A DNA stretch of 22,384 nt from IMG/VR virus record IMGVR_UViG_3300040809_000279, positions 1 to 22,384 of that record; one strand, 5' to 3'. Numbering within the stretch: the stretch's first letter is position 1; every line of letters begins with the position of its first letter. This document shows, in pieces, positions 1 through 6,664 of this stretch. The notes beneath the pieces were generated by a model that saw only the letters and a list, made by a program, of their open reading frames with translations, did not search any database and was not told the origin of the DNA. A program made the translations under genes and the position numbers. Origin of the DNA: a virus.

Positions 1-1574
1 ATGATGTACCTAACTTCTTAAAAGAATATAAAGTATATAACTTAGACATTGGTGCTATGCTTGCTGGTAGTAAATATCGTGGAGACTTTGAAGAACGCTT
101 TAAATTAGTTCTACAAGCACTTACAAGGCAAGGAAAAACAATTATGTTCATCGACGAAGCACACATGATGAATGGTGCGGGAGCCGGTGGGCAAGGTAAT
201 TCGAATGACTTAGCAAATATGTTAAAGCCTGCACTCACTAAAGGTGACTTAAAAGTTGTTGCATCAACTACTTGGGAAGAATATCGCAAGTACTTTGAAA
301 AAGATCGTGCGCTTATGCGTCGATTCCAGCGTGTAACAATTGACGAGCCAACACCCGAAGTAACTAAAGATATTTTGAATGGTCTTAAAAAGTATTATGA
401 AGAATATCATGGTACAATTATTAGCAAAGAAGCAATTGATGCTGCCGTTAAATTAAGTGTAAAGTATCAATCAGATAAGAAGTTGCCGGACAAAGCAATT
501 GACTTAATTGATATTGCTTGTTCTAGATTCAAATTAAACGACGATCATAAAGGTGACAAAATTGTTGCTGAAGCTAATATACAATATGAGCTTGCTAATA
601 TTATTAATATGCCTGCAGAACAAGTTGCTGAGAAAGAAAGTGAAAATCTTATGCACCTTGAAGAAAATCTAAAGAAGGTTGTATATGGTCAAGACGAAGC
701 ACTTGAAAGTATTGTAGATAAAATTCTTGTTAGCCAAGCAGGACTAAAGCCAGATGATAAACCAGTAGGTGCATTTGTGTTTATGGGTCCAACGGGCACA
801 GGTAAAACTGAAACTGCAAAAGCACTTGCATCTAATCTAGGTGTTAAACTTGTACGTTTTGATATGAGTGAATACATGGAGAAGCATAGTGTTGCTAAGT
901 TGATTGGTTCACCTCCAGGATATGTTGGACATGAAGATAATGCAGGACAGTTAATTACTCGACTGCAAGAAAATCCTAATTGTGTATTGCTTTTAGATGA
1001 AATTGAAAAGGCACATCCTGATGTTTCACAAATTTTGTTACAGTTGATGGACAATGGCATGGTTACAGGCTCTAATGGCAAAGAAGCCGATGCACGTAAC
1101 TGTACACTTATTCTTACAACTAACTTAGGAGCGTCACAAGCAGAGAAAAACGCTATTGGTTTTGGTGACGAAGAAGACTTTACCTATGAAGATACTGAAT
1201 TTAAACGTTTCTTTGCACCAGAATTTAGAAATAGACTTGACGGTGTGATTACGTTTGCTAAATTAGGCAAAGAAGTAATGTTGAAAATCGTTGGTAAGTT
1301 CTTACTTGAACTTAAAAATATGGTTATTGATAAAAATATCAATATTACTGTCACTGACGAAGCACTTGATTACTTAGTAGATAAAGGATTTGATCCTAAA
1401 AACGGAGCTCGTCCATTGCAGCGTGTGATCGACAAAGAAATTAAACGTCCACTGTCTAGACAAATACTATTTGGTGATTTGAAGAACGGCGGCACTATAA
1501 ATATTAACTTTGTTGATGATAGTTTAAAGTTAGAAGTGTCAAATGAATCCACAAAAACAACTCAAACTGCATGA
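1..1574 (+). CDS. clpA: ClpA/ClpB-family AAA+ unfoldase, 5' partial
   Basis: This is an ATP-driven protein unfoldase cut by the left edge. The frame is open from base 3, reading DVPNFLKEYKVYNLDIGAML before the first ATG at 57, so that ATG is internal. Numbering from it: first AAA+ domain Walker B IMFIDEAH at 29-36, second-domain Walker A GPTGTGKT at 244-251, Walker B VLLLDEIE at 320-327, and sensor/arginine-finger region PEFRNRLD at 398-405. The tripeptide IGF (367-369) lies where ClpA and ClpX carry their ClpP-docking loop. No long ClpB-type coiled-coil middle domain is visible between the AAA+ domains, which favours ClpA. Inference: it feeds substrates to host ClpP. No clpP is seen in the window. 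The family assignment is firm; the substrates are unknown. Confidence 0.93.
   Translation, partial: DVPNFLKEYKVYNLDIGAMLAGSKYRGDFEERFKLVLQALTRQGKTIMFIDEAHMMNGAGAGGQGNSNDLANMLKPALTKGDLKVVASTTWEEYRKYFEKDRALMRRFQRVTIDEPTPEVTKDILNGLKKYYEEYHGTIISKEAIDAAVKLSVKYQSDKKLPDKAIDLIDIACSRFKLNDDHKGDKIVAEANIQYELANIINMPAEQVAEKESENLMHLEENLKKVVYGQDEALESIVDKILVSQAGLKPDDKPVGAFVFMGPTGTGKTETAKALASNLGVKLVRFDMSEYMEKHSVAKLIGSPPGYVGHEDNAGQLITRLQENPNCVLLLDEIEKAHPDVSQILLQLMDNGMVTGSNGKEADARNCTLILTTNLGASQAEKNAIGFGDEEDFTYEDTEFKRFFAPEFRNRLDGVITFAKLGKEVMLKIVGKFLLELKNMVIDKNINITVTDEALDYLVDKGFDPKNGARPLQRVIDKEIKRPLSRQILFGDLKNGGTININFVDDSLKLEVSNESTKTTQTA
1496..1503 (+). promoter_or_regulatory. candidate T4-type late promoter box TATAAATA
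   Basis: The exact octamer TATAAATA matches the T4 late promoter -10 element and the NATAAATA motif described for T4-like cyanophages. It lies in the last codons of the ClpA gene. A start about seven bases downstream would give a leader of roughly 34 nt for the gene at 1543. No -35 element is expected for this class. It could be chance in AT-rich coding DNA. Confidence 0.45.
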
Positions 1575-2253
1575 CACTCGTAAACTACATTATGGGGAGT
1601 ACTTGTATAAACTAGTACTCCACAATCCTCTTTGTACTATGTTTAGGAGTGAGTCGCAAAAGAATGGTAAGCTATCATATGCTAGAGAACAACTAGATAT
1701 TCTCACAGAAAAGTATAGAAATAATATTCCTCTTACTCGTAAAGCATTTAGGACCGAAGTGCCGTTAAATATTGATGATTATCTAGATGCTAAAGATGTA
1801 TACTCATGCTTAAAACTTGCAAATAACTATAAAATAAGAGTTTCACCCTACATGACTCTTATTCTTTACACTAACGATCGTAGTTTATTAGTAAGAATAA
1901 TAAACAAAATGCGTGTTAGTGCTGAAGAATTTTGGGAGCCACGTTCAGAAGAAATTGAGTTGCTAAAGCAACAAGAAAATATTGTAATTGTCGATACTGC
2001 TCCACAGTTTCCATTAAAAGTATGGTTCAATACTAATAAAGTTCCCGGTGGCTTTGTGGATTGGATAGAGGCTAATAAAGACAAAGCACGTATAGGCGAT
2101 AGAGCATTAGACTATTTAATAAAGGACGGACATCTAAATGGCTATTACATGTATATTAGAGATGAACGGGTAATGCAACTTGTATATATGCTAGCCGGTT
2201 CTTCTATACGGCGAATCGACAAATTGGTTTACAATAACAATATAGATAAATAG
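1543..2253 (+). CDS. conserved T4-like phage protein, unknown function
   Basis: A 236-residue protein that overlaps the end of the ClpA gene by 32 bases. I recognise the general pattern (N-terminal KLHYGEYLYKLVLHNP, C-terminal SIRRIDKLVYNNNIDK) from marine T4-like phages but know no function. It is rich in charged and aromatic residues, with alternating strand-like and helical stretches, and has no signal peptide, membrane segment or obvious catalytic motif. The ribosome site is weak. The ATG is chosen because it keeps the conserved-looking N-terminus; the next in-frame ATG (codon 33) would cut into it. A late-promoter box at 1496-1503 lies just upstream. Confidence 0.8.
   Translation: MNPQKQLKLHDTRKLHYGEYLYKLVLHNPLCTMFRSESQKNGKLSYAREQLDILTEKYRNNIPLTRKAFRTEVPLNIDDYLDAKDVYSCLKLANNYKIRVSPYMTLILYTNDRSLLVRIINKMRVSAEEFWEPRSEEIELLKQQENIVIVDTAPQFPLKVWFNTNKVPGGFVDWIEANKDKARIGDRALDYLIKDGHLNGYYMYIRDERVMQLVYMLAGSSIRRIDKLVYNNNIDK
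2245..2252 (+). promoter_or_regulatory. candidate late promoter box GATAAATA
   Basis: The sequence GATAAATA matches the NATAAATA late motif of T4-like cyanophages. It overlaps the stop codon of the preceding gene. A start seven bases after the box would fall on or next to the ATG at 2258, leaving almost no leader. The box may therefore serve a leaderless message, or it may be fortuitous. Confidence 0.35.
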
Positions 2254-2257
2254 TTAT

Positions 2258-2626
2258 ATGGCACAGAGTGAAACAATATTAACAGCACAAACTCATCCAG
2301 GGGATAGTACGATTGAATCTGTAACTGGAGAGAAGTTTAAAGGCGACGGCTATTATGGTCGTAGTGACGGATTTCATACCGTACAGTACAATATAACTGG
2401 GTTTCAGGGTAAGATTAAAATGCAAGCAACTCTTGCAACTAATCCTGTAGATGCTGATTGGTTCACACTTGACGCAACAGAACATGAAACTATTGGATTT
2501 GCAAACGATGGCGCGATTGCAACTGGCTCACATATAAAAAACTTTACAGGTAACTATGTATGGGTAAGGGTTGTTGTAAGTAGCTGGACTGACGGCACAG
2601 TAAATTCAATACAACTTAATCATTGA
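2258..2626 (+). CDS. small beta-rich probable virion protein
   Basis: A 122-residue protein without membrane segments or cysteines, made almost wholly of alternating polar/hydrophobic stretches with Gly and Thr (for example GFHTVQYNITGFQGKIKMQ and NYVWVRVVVSSW). This looks like a beta sandwich of the kind found in tail or fibre accessory proteins. Small proteins like this are common beside structural genes in marine T4-like phages. The start follows the upstream stop by four bases. The late-promoter box at 2245 and the neighbours support late expression. The structural role is inference from composition and place; a host- or sugar-binding domain is another possibility. Confidence 0.7.
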   Translation: MAQSETILTAQTHPGDSTIESVTGEKFKGDGYYGRSDGFHTVQYNITGFQGKIKMQATLATNPVDADWFTLDATEHETIGFANDGAIATGSHIKNFTGNYVWVRVVVSSWTDGTVNSIQLNH

Positions 2627-2635
2627 GGATTTAAA

Positions 2636-3226
2636 ATGGAGTATTTTGTAAGAGTAGTAATGGATAAGGTAGAAGGTGCATCTAAATTAGATGAAAGCAT
2701 CTTTCCTTCACAGGAAATATATGAAACAGCACAAGACTGTACTGTATTTCAATTTGAATTACCTCGTGAATTAACAGAATCAGAAGCAGACGAATATGCT
2801 AATCGATTAGCAAATGTTATGTTTGAAAATGGTTACGAAGATTTTGATATTGAAATGGGTTCAGAAGGATCTTATGTTGATGAAGAAACATATGATGACG
2901 ATGATGAGTTTTTTGAAGCATACGGTATGCTACATTACAACTTAGACGATGATCCAATGGACGAAGCAGAGTATCAAGGACGTAAAGTCAAACTTGGTAA
3001 GCCTATGCAAGGTGATGTTAAGAAGTTCAAAGTGTATGTCAAAGATCCTAAAACAGGTAATGTAAAAAAAGTAAACTTTGGACACGGTGGCTCAAGTGTT
3101 AAAGGCAAAGCAATGAGCATTAAGAAAAATAATCCTAAAAGACGTAAGAGCTTTAGAGCAAGACATAACTGTGATAATCCAGGACCGCGCACAAAGGCAC
3201 GTTACTGGTCATGTAGGAAGTGGTAA
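2636..3226 (+). CDS. modular protein: acidic N-terminal part plus basic RARHNCDNPGP...YWSC module (DUF5872-like)
   Basis: A 196-residue two-part protein. Residues 1-115 are strongly acidic, with a run of Asp/Glu at about 82-92. Residues about 116-196 are basic and hold a module I recognise from many marine T4-like phages (GKPMQGDVKKFKVYVKDP, then RRKSFRARHNCDNPGPR and KARYWSCRKW at the C-terminus). I believe this is catalogued as DUF5872. Its two cysteines and many Arg/Lys suggest nucleic-acid or metal binding, but the function is unknown. A GAGG ribosome site lies upstream of the ATG. The module recurs behind unrelated N-terminal parts in related phages, suggesting a portable tag or packaging element. 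See the related C-terminal modules at 3557, 4754 and 5771. Confidence 0.82.
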   Translation: MEYFVRVVMDKVEGASKLDESIFPSQEIYETAQDCTVFQFELPRELTESEADEYANRLANVMFENGYEDFDIEMGSEGSYVDEETYDDDDEFFEAYGMLHYNLDDDPMDEAEYQGRKVKLGKPMQGDVKKFKVYVKDPKTGNVKKVNFGHGGSSVKGKAMSIKKNNPKRRKSFRARHNCDNPGPRTKARYWSCRKW

Positions 3227-3227
3227 T

Positions 3228-3557
3228 ATGCGTATTGATGAATTTGCAAAGCCTATGGATGATAGACTACCGTTTGATGTAGTTGATGATGTATGTATTT
3301 ACATGCGTAACGATCCTATGTTCTATCGCAAATCTTTATTCCCAGCAATAATGAAAATGAAAGACTCGTATGATCGAGGTGAAACACCTAATGAAAGTAG
3401 TTGTTTAGAAAGTTCTTGTACAGAAGGAATGAAATCTTATTGTAAAAAATTTAAATTAGGTTCTCCTGAAAACGTTTTTAAGCCAGAAGATAAGCAGTTA
3501 ATTATGCACAAATTATACGGCGAGGAAATGAAGCAAATCAAAGATGGAGCATACTAA
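3228..3557 (+). CDS. small conserved T4-like phage protein, unknown function
   Basis: A 109-residue protein. The open frame extends upstream to 3171, but the ATG at 3228 is used because it follows the previous stop by one base and gives the familiar N-terminus MRIDEFAKPMDDRLPFDVVDD. The rest is helical (DVCIYMRNDPMFYRKSLFPAIMKM), then carries a Cys-containing stretch ESSCLESSCTEG and SYCKKFKLG. It ends by overlapping the next gene by one base (TAATG). Similar proteins occur in T4-like cyanophages without a known role. The short N-terminal peptide MRIDEF is only loosely like the capsid-targeting peptides of its neighbours and lacks a clear (L/I)xE site. Confidence 0.8.
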   Translation: MRIDEFAKPMDDRLPFDVVDDVCIYMRNDPMFYRKSLFPAIMKMKDSYDRGETPNESSCLESSCTEGMKSYCKKFKLGSPENVFKPEDKQLIMHKLYGEEMKQIKDGAY

Positions 3558-4297
3558 TGTTTTTGAGAGAACTGTTTGAAGCACCTGCAAAAAAGGCAGT
3601 TCTTGCATTTGGACGTCTTAACCCACCCACAATAGGTCATGCTAAACTTGTAGATGCTATTACAGCACAAGAAGGTGATCACTATCTTTTCTTGTCACAA
3701 ACACAAAAACCTAAAACAGATCCTTTAGACTTTGCTACTAAAATGAAGTTAGCAAAGCAATTTTTTCCCGGCATTAATATCGGACATCAAGCAGTACGTA
3801 CTCCTATACAAGCATTAGAAAAACTACAGAGTCTAGGCTATACTGATGTCGTGTTTATTGCAGGCAGTGATAGAGTAGATAGTTTTCAAAAGCTGTTTAA
3901 CACATATAACGGACAACCAGATAAAGCAGGTAATGTTCCTTTTGAGTTTAATTCAATTAAAGTAGTAAGCGCAGGAGAGCGTGATCCAGATGCTGACGGT
4001 GCTGAAGGTATGAGTGCAAGTAAAATGAGAGCAGCAGCAGCCGCTGGTGATTTAGAATCATTTGCACAAGGTGCACCAGATAAGAGACTTGCTAAAACTA
4101 TGTACAATGCTGTACGCAAAGGTATGGGCGTTACTGAACCTGCAACAACAGAGCGTGAACTTAGCAAAGGCGAAGAAAAAGAAAAAGAACGTATTGTAAA
4201 AGGTATGAAAAAAGGAAAGGCTGGATTTAAAAGGCGTTATGGTAAAGATGCTGACTCAGTAATGTATGCAACTGCAACTAAGCTGGCTAAAAAATAA
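3557..4297 (+). CDS. HxGH-type nucleotidyltransferase with capsid-targeting-like N-terminus and basic C-terminal module
   Basis: A 246-residue protein in three parts. The first nine residues are MFLRELFEA, close in form to the capsid-targeting peptides of T4 internal proteins, with a possible prohead-protease site LFE/A. Residues about 13-190 are a cytidylyl/adenylyltransferase-like Rossmann domain: FGRLNPPTIGHAKL at 18-31, with a TIGH version of the (T/H)xGH motif, and GMSASKMR at 151-158 matching the nucleotide-binding SxSxxR-type signature. Nicotinamide-mononucleotide adenylyltransferase-like enzymes have this layout. Residues about 199-246 form a Lys-rich tail (KAGFKRRYGK, then VMYATATKLAKK), recurrent in related phages. 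The substrate is unknown. The packaging hypothesis is inference; the fold is well supported. Confidence 0.85.
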   Translation: MFLRELFEAPAKKAVLAFGRLNPPTIGHAKLVDAITAQEGDHYLFLSQTQKPKTDPLDFATKMKLAKQFFPGINIGHQAVRTPIQALEKLQSLGYTDVVFIAGSDRVDSFQKLFNTYNGQPDKAGNVPFEFNSIKVVSAGERDPDADGAEGMSASKMRAAAAAGDLESFAQGAPDKRLAKTMYNAVRKGMGVTEPATTERELSKGEEKEKERIVKGMKKGKAGFKRRYGKDADSVMYATATKLAKK

Positions 4298-4509
4298 TGG
4301 ATATTGAAAGGCTTAAACAACTAGCAGGTGTAAATGAATTCAAAGGGTATACAGAATACACTCTTGAAGACATGAGCCAAACTGCTACAGAACTAAAGAA
4401 AAAAGAAAAAGCAAATAACATTAAGCCGGGCGATAAAGAATGGTTTGAATTATGGTTTTCAAAACCTTATATGACAGGACATACTTTTAGAGGACGTAAT
4501 AAAAAGTGA
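4297..4509 (+). CDS. small protein with KPGDKEWFELWFSKPYMTG module
   Basis: A 70-residue protein that starts inside the previous stop (TAATG). It begins MDIERLKQLAGV and ends with NNIKPGDKEWFELWFSKPYM followed by TGHTFRGRNKK. I recognise this C-terminal piece as a small module repeated in marine T4-like phage proteins of unknown function. It is soluble and charged, with no cysteine. Its close packing with the capsid-peptide genes at 3557 and 4754 suggests a shared virion-related expression unit. Confidence 0.75.
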   Translation: MDIERLKQLAGVNEFKGYTEYTLEDMSQTATELKKKEKANNIKPGDKEWFELWFSKPYMTGHTFRGRNKK

Positions 4510-4754
4510 GTAAAATAAAAAAGTGGTGGAACGAGTTTTGGCTTGAAGAATACGAACTTATTATTTGGGTAGCTGATACAGTAACAATACATCAAGACGG
4601 TGCTAGAACTGAAACTTGGAAGGAAAAAAGATATAGAGCAAAGAAGTTAGTTAGAACTAGCCCAAAGCACTTTGTTTTTATAGATATGAATCAACGTAGA
4701 AATGAAATTAAATTTTTAAAACCAGTTGATTTTCATGTAATTAAGGTTTGGTAA
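4506..4754 (+). CDS. small conserved phage protein, GTG start
   Basis: An 82-residue protein that starts at a GTG overlapping the previous stop (GTGA). No ATG occurs near the start of the frame. It begins MSKIKKWWNEFWLEEYEL, then has strand-like segments (IIWVADTVTIHQ, KHFVFIDMN, VDFHVIKVW) and a basic middle. The Trp-rich N-terminus may be amphipathic, but no clear membrane helix is present. It ends by overlapping the next gene by one base. The function is unknown. Confidence 0.75.
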   Translation: MSKIKKWWNEFWLEEYELIIWVADTVTIHQDGARTETWKEKRYRAKKLVRTSPKHFVFIDMNQRRNEIKFLKPVDFHVIKVW

Positions 4755-5377
4755 TGAAAGTAAATGAATTATTAGAAGCTGTTGGACGTATTACTAAACA
4801 GAATCAAACTGTTGACGTAGGTCCTGACGAAGTTACAAAACAGGCTGCTAAGTTTGGCAATAAAGTAGACAAAGACGGGCGTCCGCCTACACTAAGTAAA
4901 AAAGTAAAAGGTAAGTCAACTAATGTTGCATTTAACTTAGGCATGGTTGAAGGTCAAGCTATTAACAATCCTAAAAATACATTTTTAACAAAATCAGACA
5001 CTGCGTATGACTTTTTACGTGTAGGAAAAACTATTTCTAACTTATCAACTGCTAAAAAGAGTGATAATAGAGACGAACCGGATGTAATGATTGTTCCGTT
5101 TGGCGGCAAGAAAGAAAAAGATCATCTTAAGAAAGGTCTTAAAAAATCAGGTTACAAGACACAGGATGCTGATAAGCCAGGTGATGATGCGCACGTAGAT
5201 GAAAACTTTGCTGATGGTAAGAAAAAAGGCAAAAGTAGACCAGGGCGTGTAAAACGTTCAGGTGCTAGTTGCAATGGTAGTGTAACTGCACTACGCAAAC
5301 GTGCTAAGAACGCAAGTGGTGAGAAGGCTAAAATGTATCACTGGTGTGCGAATATGAAAAGCGGAAAGAAGAAATGA
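4754..5377 (+). CDS. putative internal head protein: MKVNELLEA leader plus basic SCNG...YHWCANMK module
   Basis: A 207-residue protein. An in-frame TTG at 4748 exists, but the ATG at 4754 is chosen because it overlaps the previous stop and yields MKVNELLEA. That peptide resembles T4 capsid-targeting leaders and has LLE/A at the same position as LFE/A in the protein at 3557. The body (about 20-150) is Lys-rich and probably poorly ordered. It contains VDVGPDEVTKQAAKFGNK and DKDGRPPTLSKK, which I recall from marine T4-like phages. The last 60 residues are strongly basic: GKSRPGRVKRSGASCNGSVT, then KAKMYHWCANMKSGKKK. Such a basic, leader-bearing protein fits a DNA-associated internal protein, but no function has been shown. 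Confidence 0.82.
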   Translation: MKVNELLEAVGRITKQNQTVDVGPDEVTKQAAKFGNKVDKDGRPPTLSKKVKGKSTNVAFNLGMVEGQAINNPKNTFLTKSDTAYDFLRVGKTISNLSTAKKSDNRDEPDVMIVPFGGKKEKDHLKKGLKKSGYKTQDADKPGDDAHVDENFADGKKKGKSRPGRVKRSGASCNGSVTALRKRAKNASGEKAKMYHWCANMKSGKKK

Positions 5378-5577
5378 TGTTTAGTAAACAATGTAAATTA
5401 CACCTAGATGAAAAAGGTGAAACAGGATTAGAACATATGAAAGCTGCACTAACTGCCGCTATTAAGCTACAACTGATAGTGCCTACTCTTGTTATACACG
5501 CAGTTGCTCCGCGTTTCTTTACAGATACAGCAAGCAATGTAATGAAAGATATACTAGACGATAGGAAAATACAATGA
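5377..5577 (+). CDS. small DUF6356-like membrane-associated protein
   Basis: A 66-residue protein. An upstream in-frame extension exists, but the ATG at 5377 (TGATG overlap with the previous stop) gives the usual N-terminus MFSKQCKLHLDE. The pattern HL-x5-TGLEHMKAAL, followed by a hydrophobic helix (LQLIVPTLVIHAVAPRFF), matches the small family I know as DUF6356, found in marine phages and proteobacteria. One membrane-associated helix is likely at about 27-45. The function is unknown. Confidence 0.72.
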   Translation: MFSKQCKLHLDEKGETGLEHMKAALTAAIKLQLIVPTLVIHAVAPRFFTDTASNVMKDILDDRKIQ

Positions 5578-5741
5578 AAATGTCAGATATAGTTAAAGAA
5601 ACGACAGAGATGACATCTGCCAGTGTTGCAACTAGTATGGGCGGCGGTAATGGCTTTGTTAACGGTGGGCCTGGCACACTAACACGAACCGGATCTATAA
5701 AGCCAAGAAAAAAGAAATCCAAAGCAAAGAAAAAAACATAA
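5574..5741 (+). CDS. 55-residue basic small protein
   Basis: A short gene starting at ATGA over the previous stop. It reads MKMSDIVKETTEMTSASVAT, then a Gly/Asn-rich middle (MGGGNGFVNGGPGTLTR) and a tail of 12 Lys/Arg within about 14 residues. The Ser/Ala/Thr-Gly-basic layout is like small virion-associated proteins of marine T4-like phages. The N-terminal peptide is of the same general type as its neighbours but has VKE rather than a strict (L/I)xE. It is inferred to be real from its coupling to the upstream gene and its composition. Confidence 0.65.
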   Translation: MKMSDIVKETTEMTSASVATSMGGGNGFVNGGPGTLTRTGSIKPRKKKSKAKKKT

Positions 5742-5744
5742 ATA
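5737..5744 (+). promoter_or_regulatory. candidate late promoter CATAAATA(CTA)
   Basis: CATAAATA followed by CTA resembles the T4 late consensus TATAAATACTATT and the cyanophage NATAAATA motif. It lies at the end of the small basic gene and about 27 bases before the ATG at 5771. That leaves room for a normal leader with the GGAG ribosome site at 5760-5763. It is the best placed of the three late boxes in the window. Confidence 0.55.
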
Positions 5745-5770
5745 CTACATAATACGTATTGGAGCAACCA

Positions 5771-6457
5771 ATGAGAAAACAAGAAATTGAAGAAGGATTA
5801 GGTGAACTAGCTGACGTTGCTGAACGCGACCATGAAGTTCAAATGGCTCGCGCCGATCTTTATAAATTAGCAAAGTATGCTATCAAACTACATGAAATGC
5901 TTAAAACTGTTTCTGAAGCTGAAGGTATTGAAGGTTGGCAACAAGCTAAAATTACAAAAGCCGCAGACTATTTAGGTTCTGTATATCATTCACTTGATTA
6001 TGATATGGCACACGATGGCGGACAATTAGGAGAATCAAAGAAAGATACTCATTGTTCAGATAAATGTTGCGGGGCTACACTAAAGAGAGAAGATTGCAAA
6101 TGTCCACCAGATTGCGAACATTGCAATTGTAATGATCCAAAGGTTGAAGAAGGTAAGTTTAAATCAGCTGCGCACCGTAAAGCAGTACATGCTGGTAAAG
6201 CAAGTGGCAAAAAGAAAAAAACTAGTCTTAGAAAAGAATCACTCCAAGATAGATTGGCATCAAAACTTACTGAGGCCGAATCAACATGTTCAGAATGTGG
6301 TAAGGAAAAACTTACTAAAACAGAGATGACAGAACTTGCAAATCTAGAAGAAGGTAAGCGTCACGGCAACAGCAAAATCTACAAGAAGTGCTGGAAAGGC
6401 TGTAAAAAAGTAGCAGGTGTGCCACGTGGCCAACCAGGCTCGTGTAAATGTGACTAA
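5771..6457 (+). CDS. multi-module Cys-rich phage protein with possible metal-binding clusters
   Basis: A 228-residue protein. The frame runs back to a TTG at 5759, but GGAG at 5760-5763 places the start at this ATG. Residues about 20-80 form a helical module (ADLYKLAKYAIKLHEMLK, then ITKAADYLGSVYHSLDYDM) common in marine T4-like phages. Residues 95-120 hold eight cysteines (95, 99, 100, 109, 111, 115, 118, 120). A CxxC follows at 173-176, and the C-terminal basic module has cysteines at 207, 211, 225 and 227. Such clusters usually bind zinc or another metal. An LTE/A sequence at 166-169 could be a prohead-protease site. The function is unknown; a virion or DNA-binding role is inferred from the late-promoter box and neighbours. 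Confidence 0.82.
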   Translation: MRKQEIEEGLGELADVAERDHEVQMARADLYKLAKYAIKLHEMLKTVSEAEGIEGWQQAKITKAADYLGSVYHSLDYDMAHDGGQLGESKKDTHCSDKCCGATLKREDCKCPPDCEHCNCNDPKVEEGKFKSAAHRKAVHAGKASGKKKKTSLRKESLQDRLASKLTEAESTCSECGKEKLTKTEMTELANLEEGKRHGNSKIYKKCWKGCKKVAGVPRGQPGSCKCD

Positions 6458-6465
6458 GGAATAGC

Positions 6466-6663
6466 ATGTATAAACCAATAAACCCAAATGATATATTCAA
6501 TGCAGTAGAAGGTAATCGTGAGAAGACTGTAATGCAGTCGAACACAATATCAGCGCCACTAGTAAATTCTACAACTGAACCTCAAAAGCCACAATCACAA
6601 ATGACTGATGCAGAAGCAATTAGAGCAATGGGTAATCGACTAGCAAAAATTTGGGAAGACTAG
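6466..6663 (+). CDS. small polar protein of unknown function
   Basis: A 65-residue protein with an AAGGA ribosome site eight bases upstream of its ATG. The sequence is polar and Asn/Gln/Thr-rich in the middle, with a helical C-terminus (MTDAEAIRAMGNRLAKIWED). It has no cysteine or membrane segment. It sits between two probable virion-associated genes with only a few bases on each side. I do not recognise a function. Confidence 0.72.
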   Translation: MYKPINPNDIFNAVEGNREKTVMQSNTISAPLVNSTTEPQKPQSQMTDAEAIRAMGNRLAKIWED

Positions 6664-6664
6664 T

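Noticed and set aside
689-1081. 130-codon open frame on the minus strand within the ClpA gene
   Set aside because: It lies wholly inside strongly conserved AAA+ coding sequence, has no ribosome site and reads as a Ser/Pro/Leu-rich shadow.
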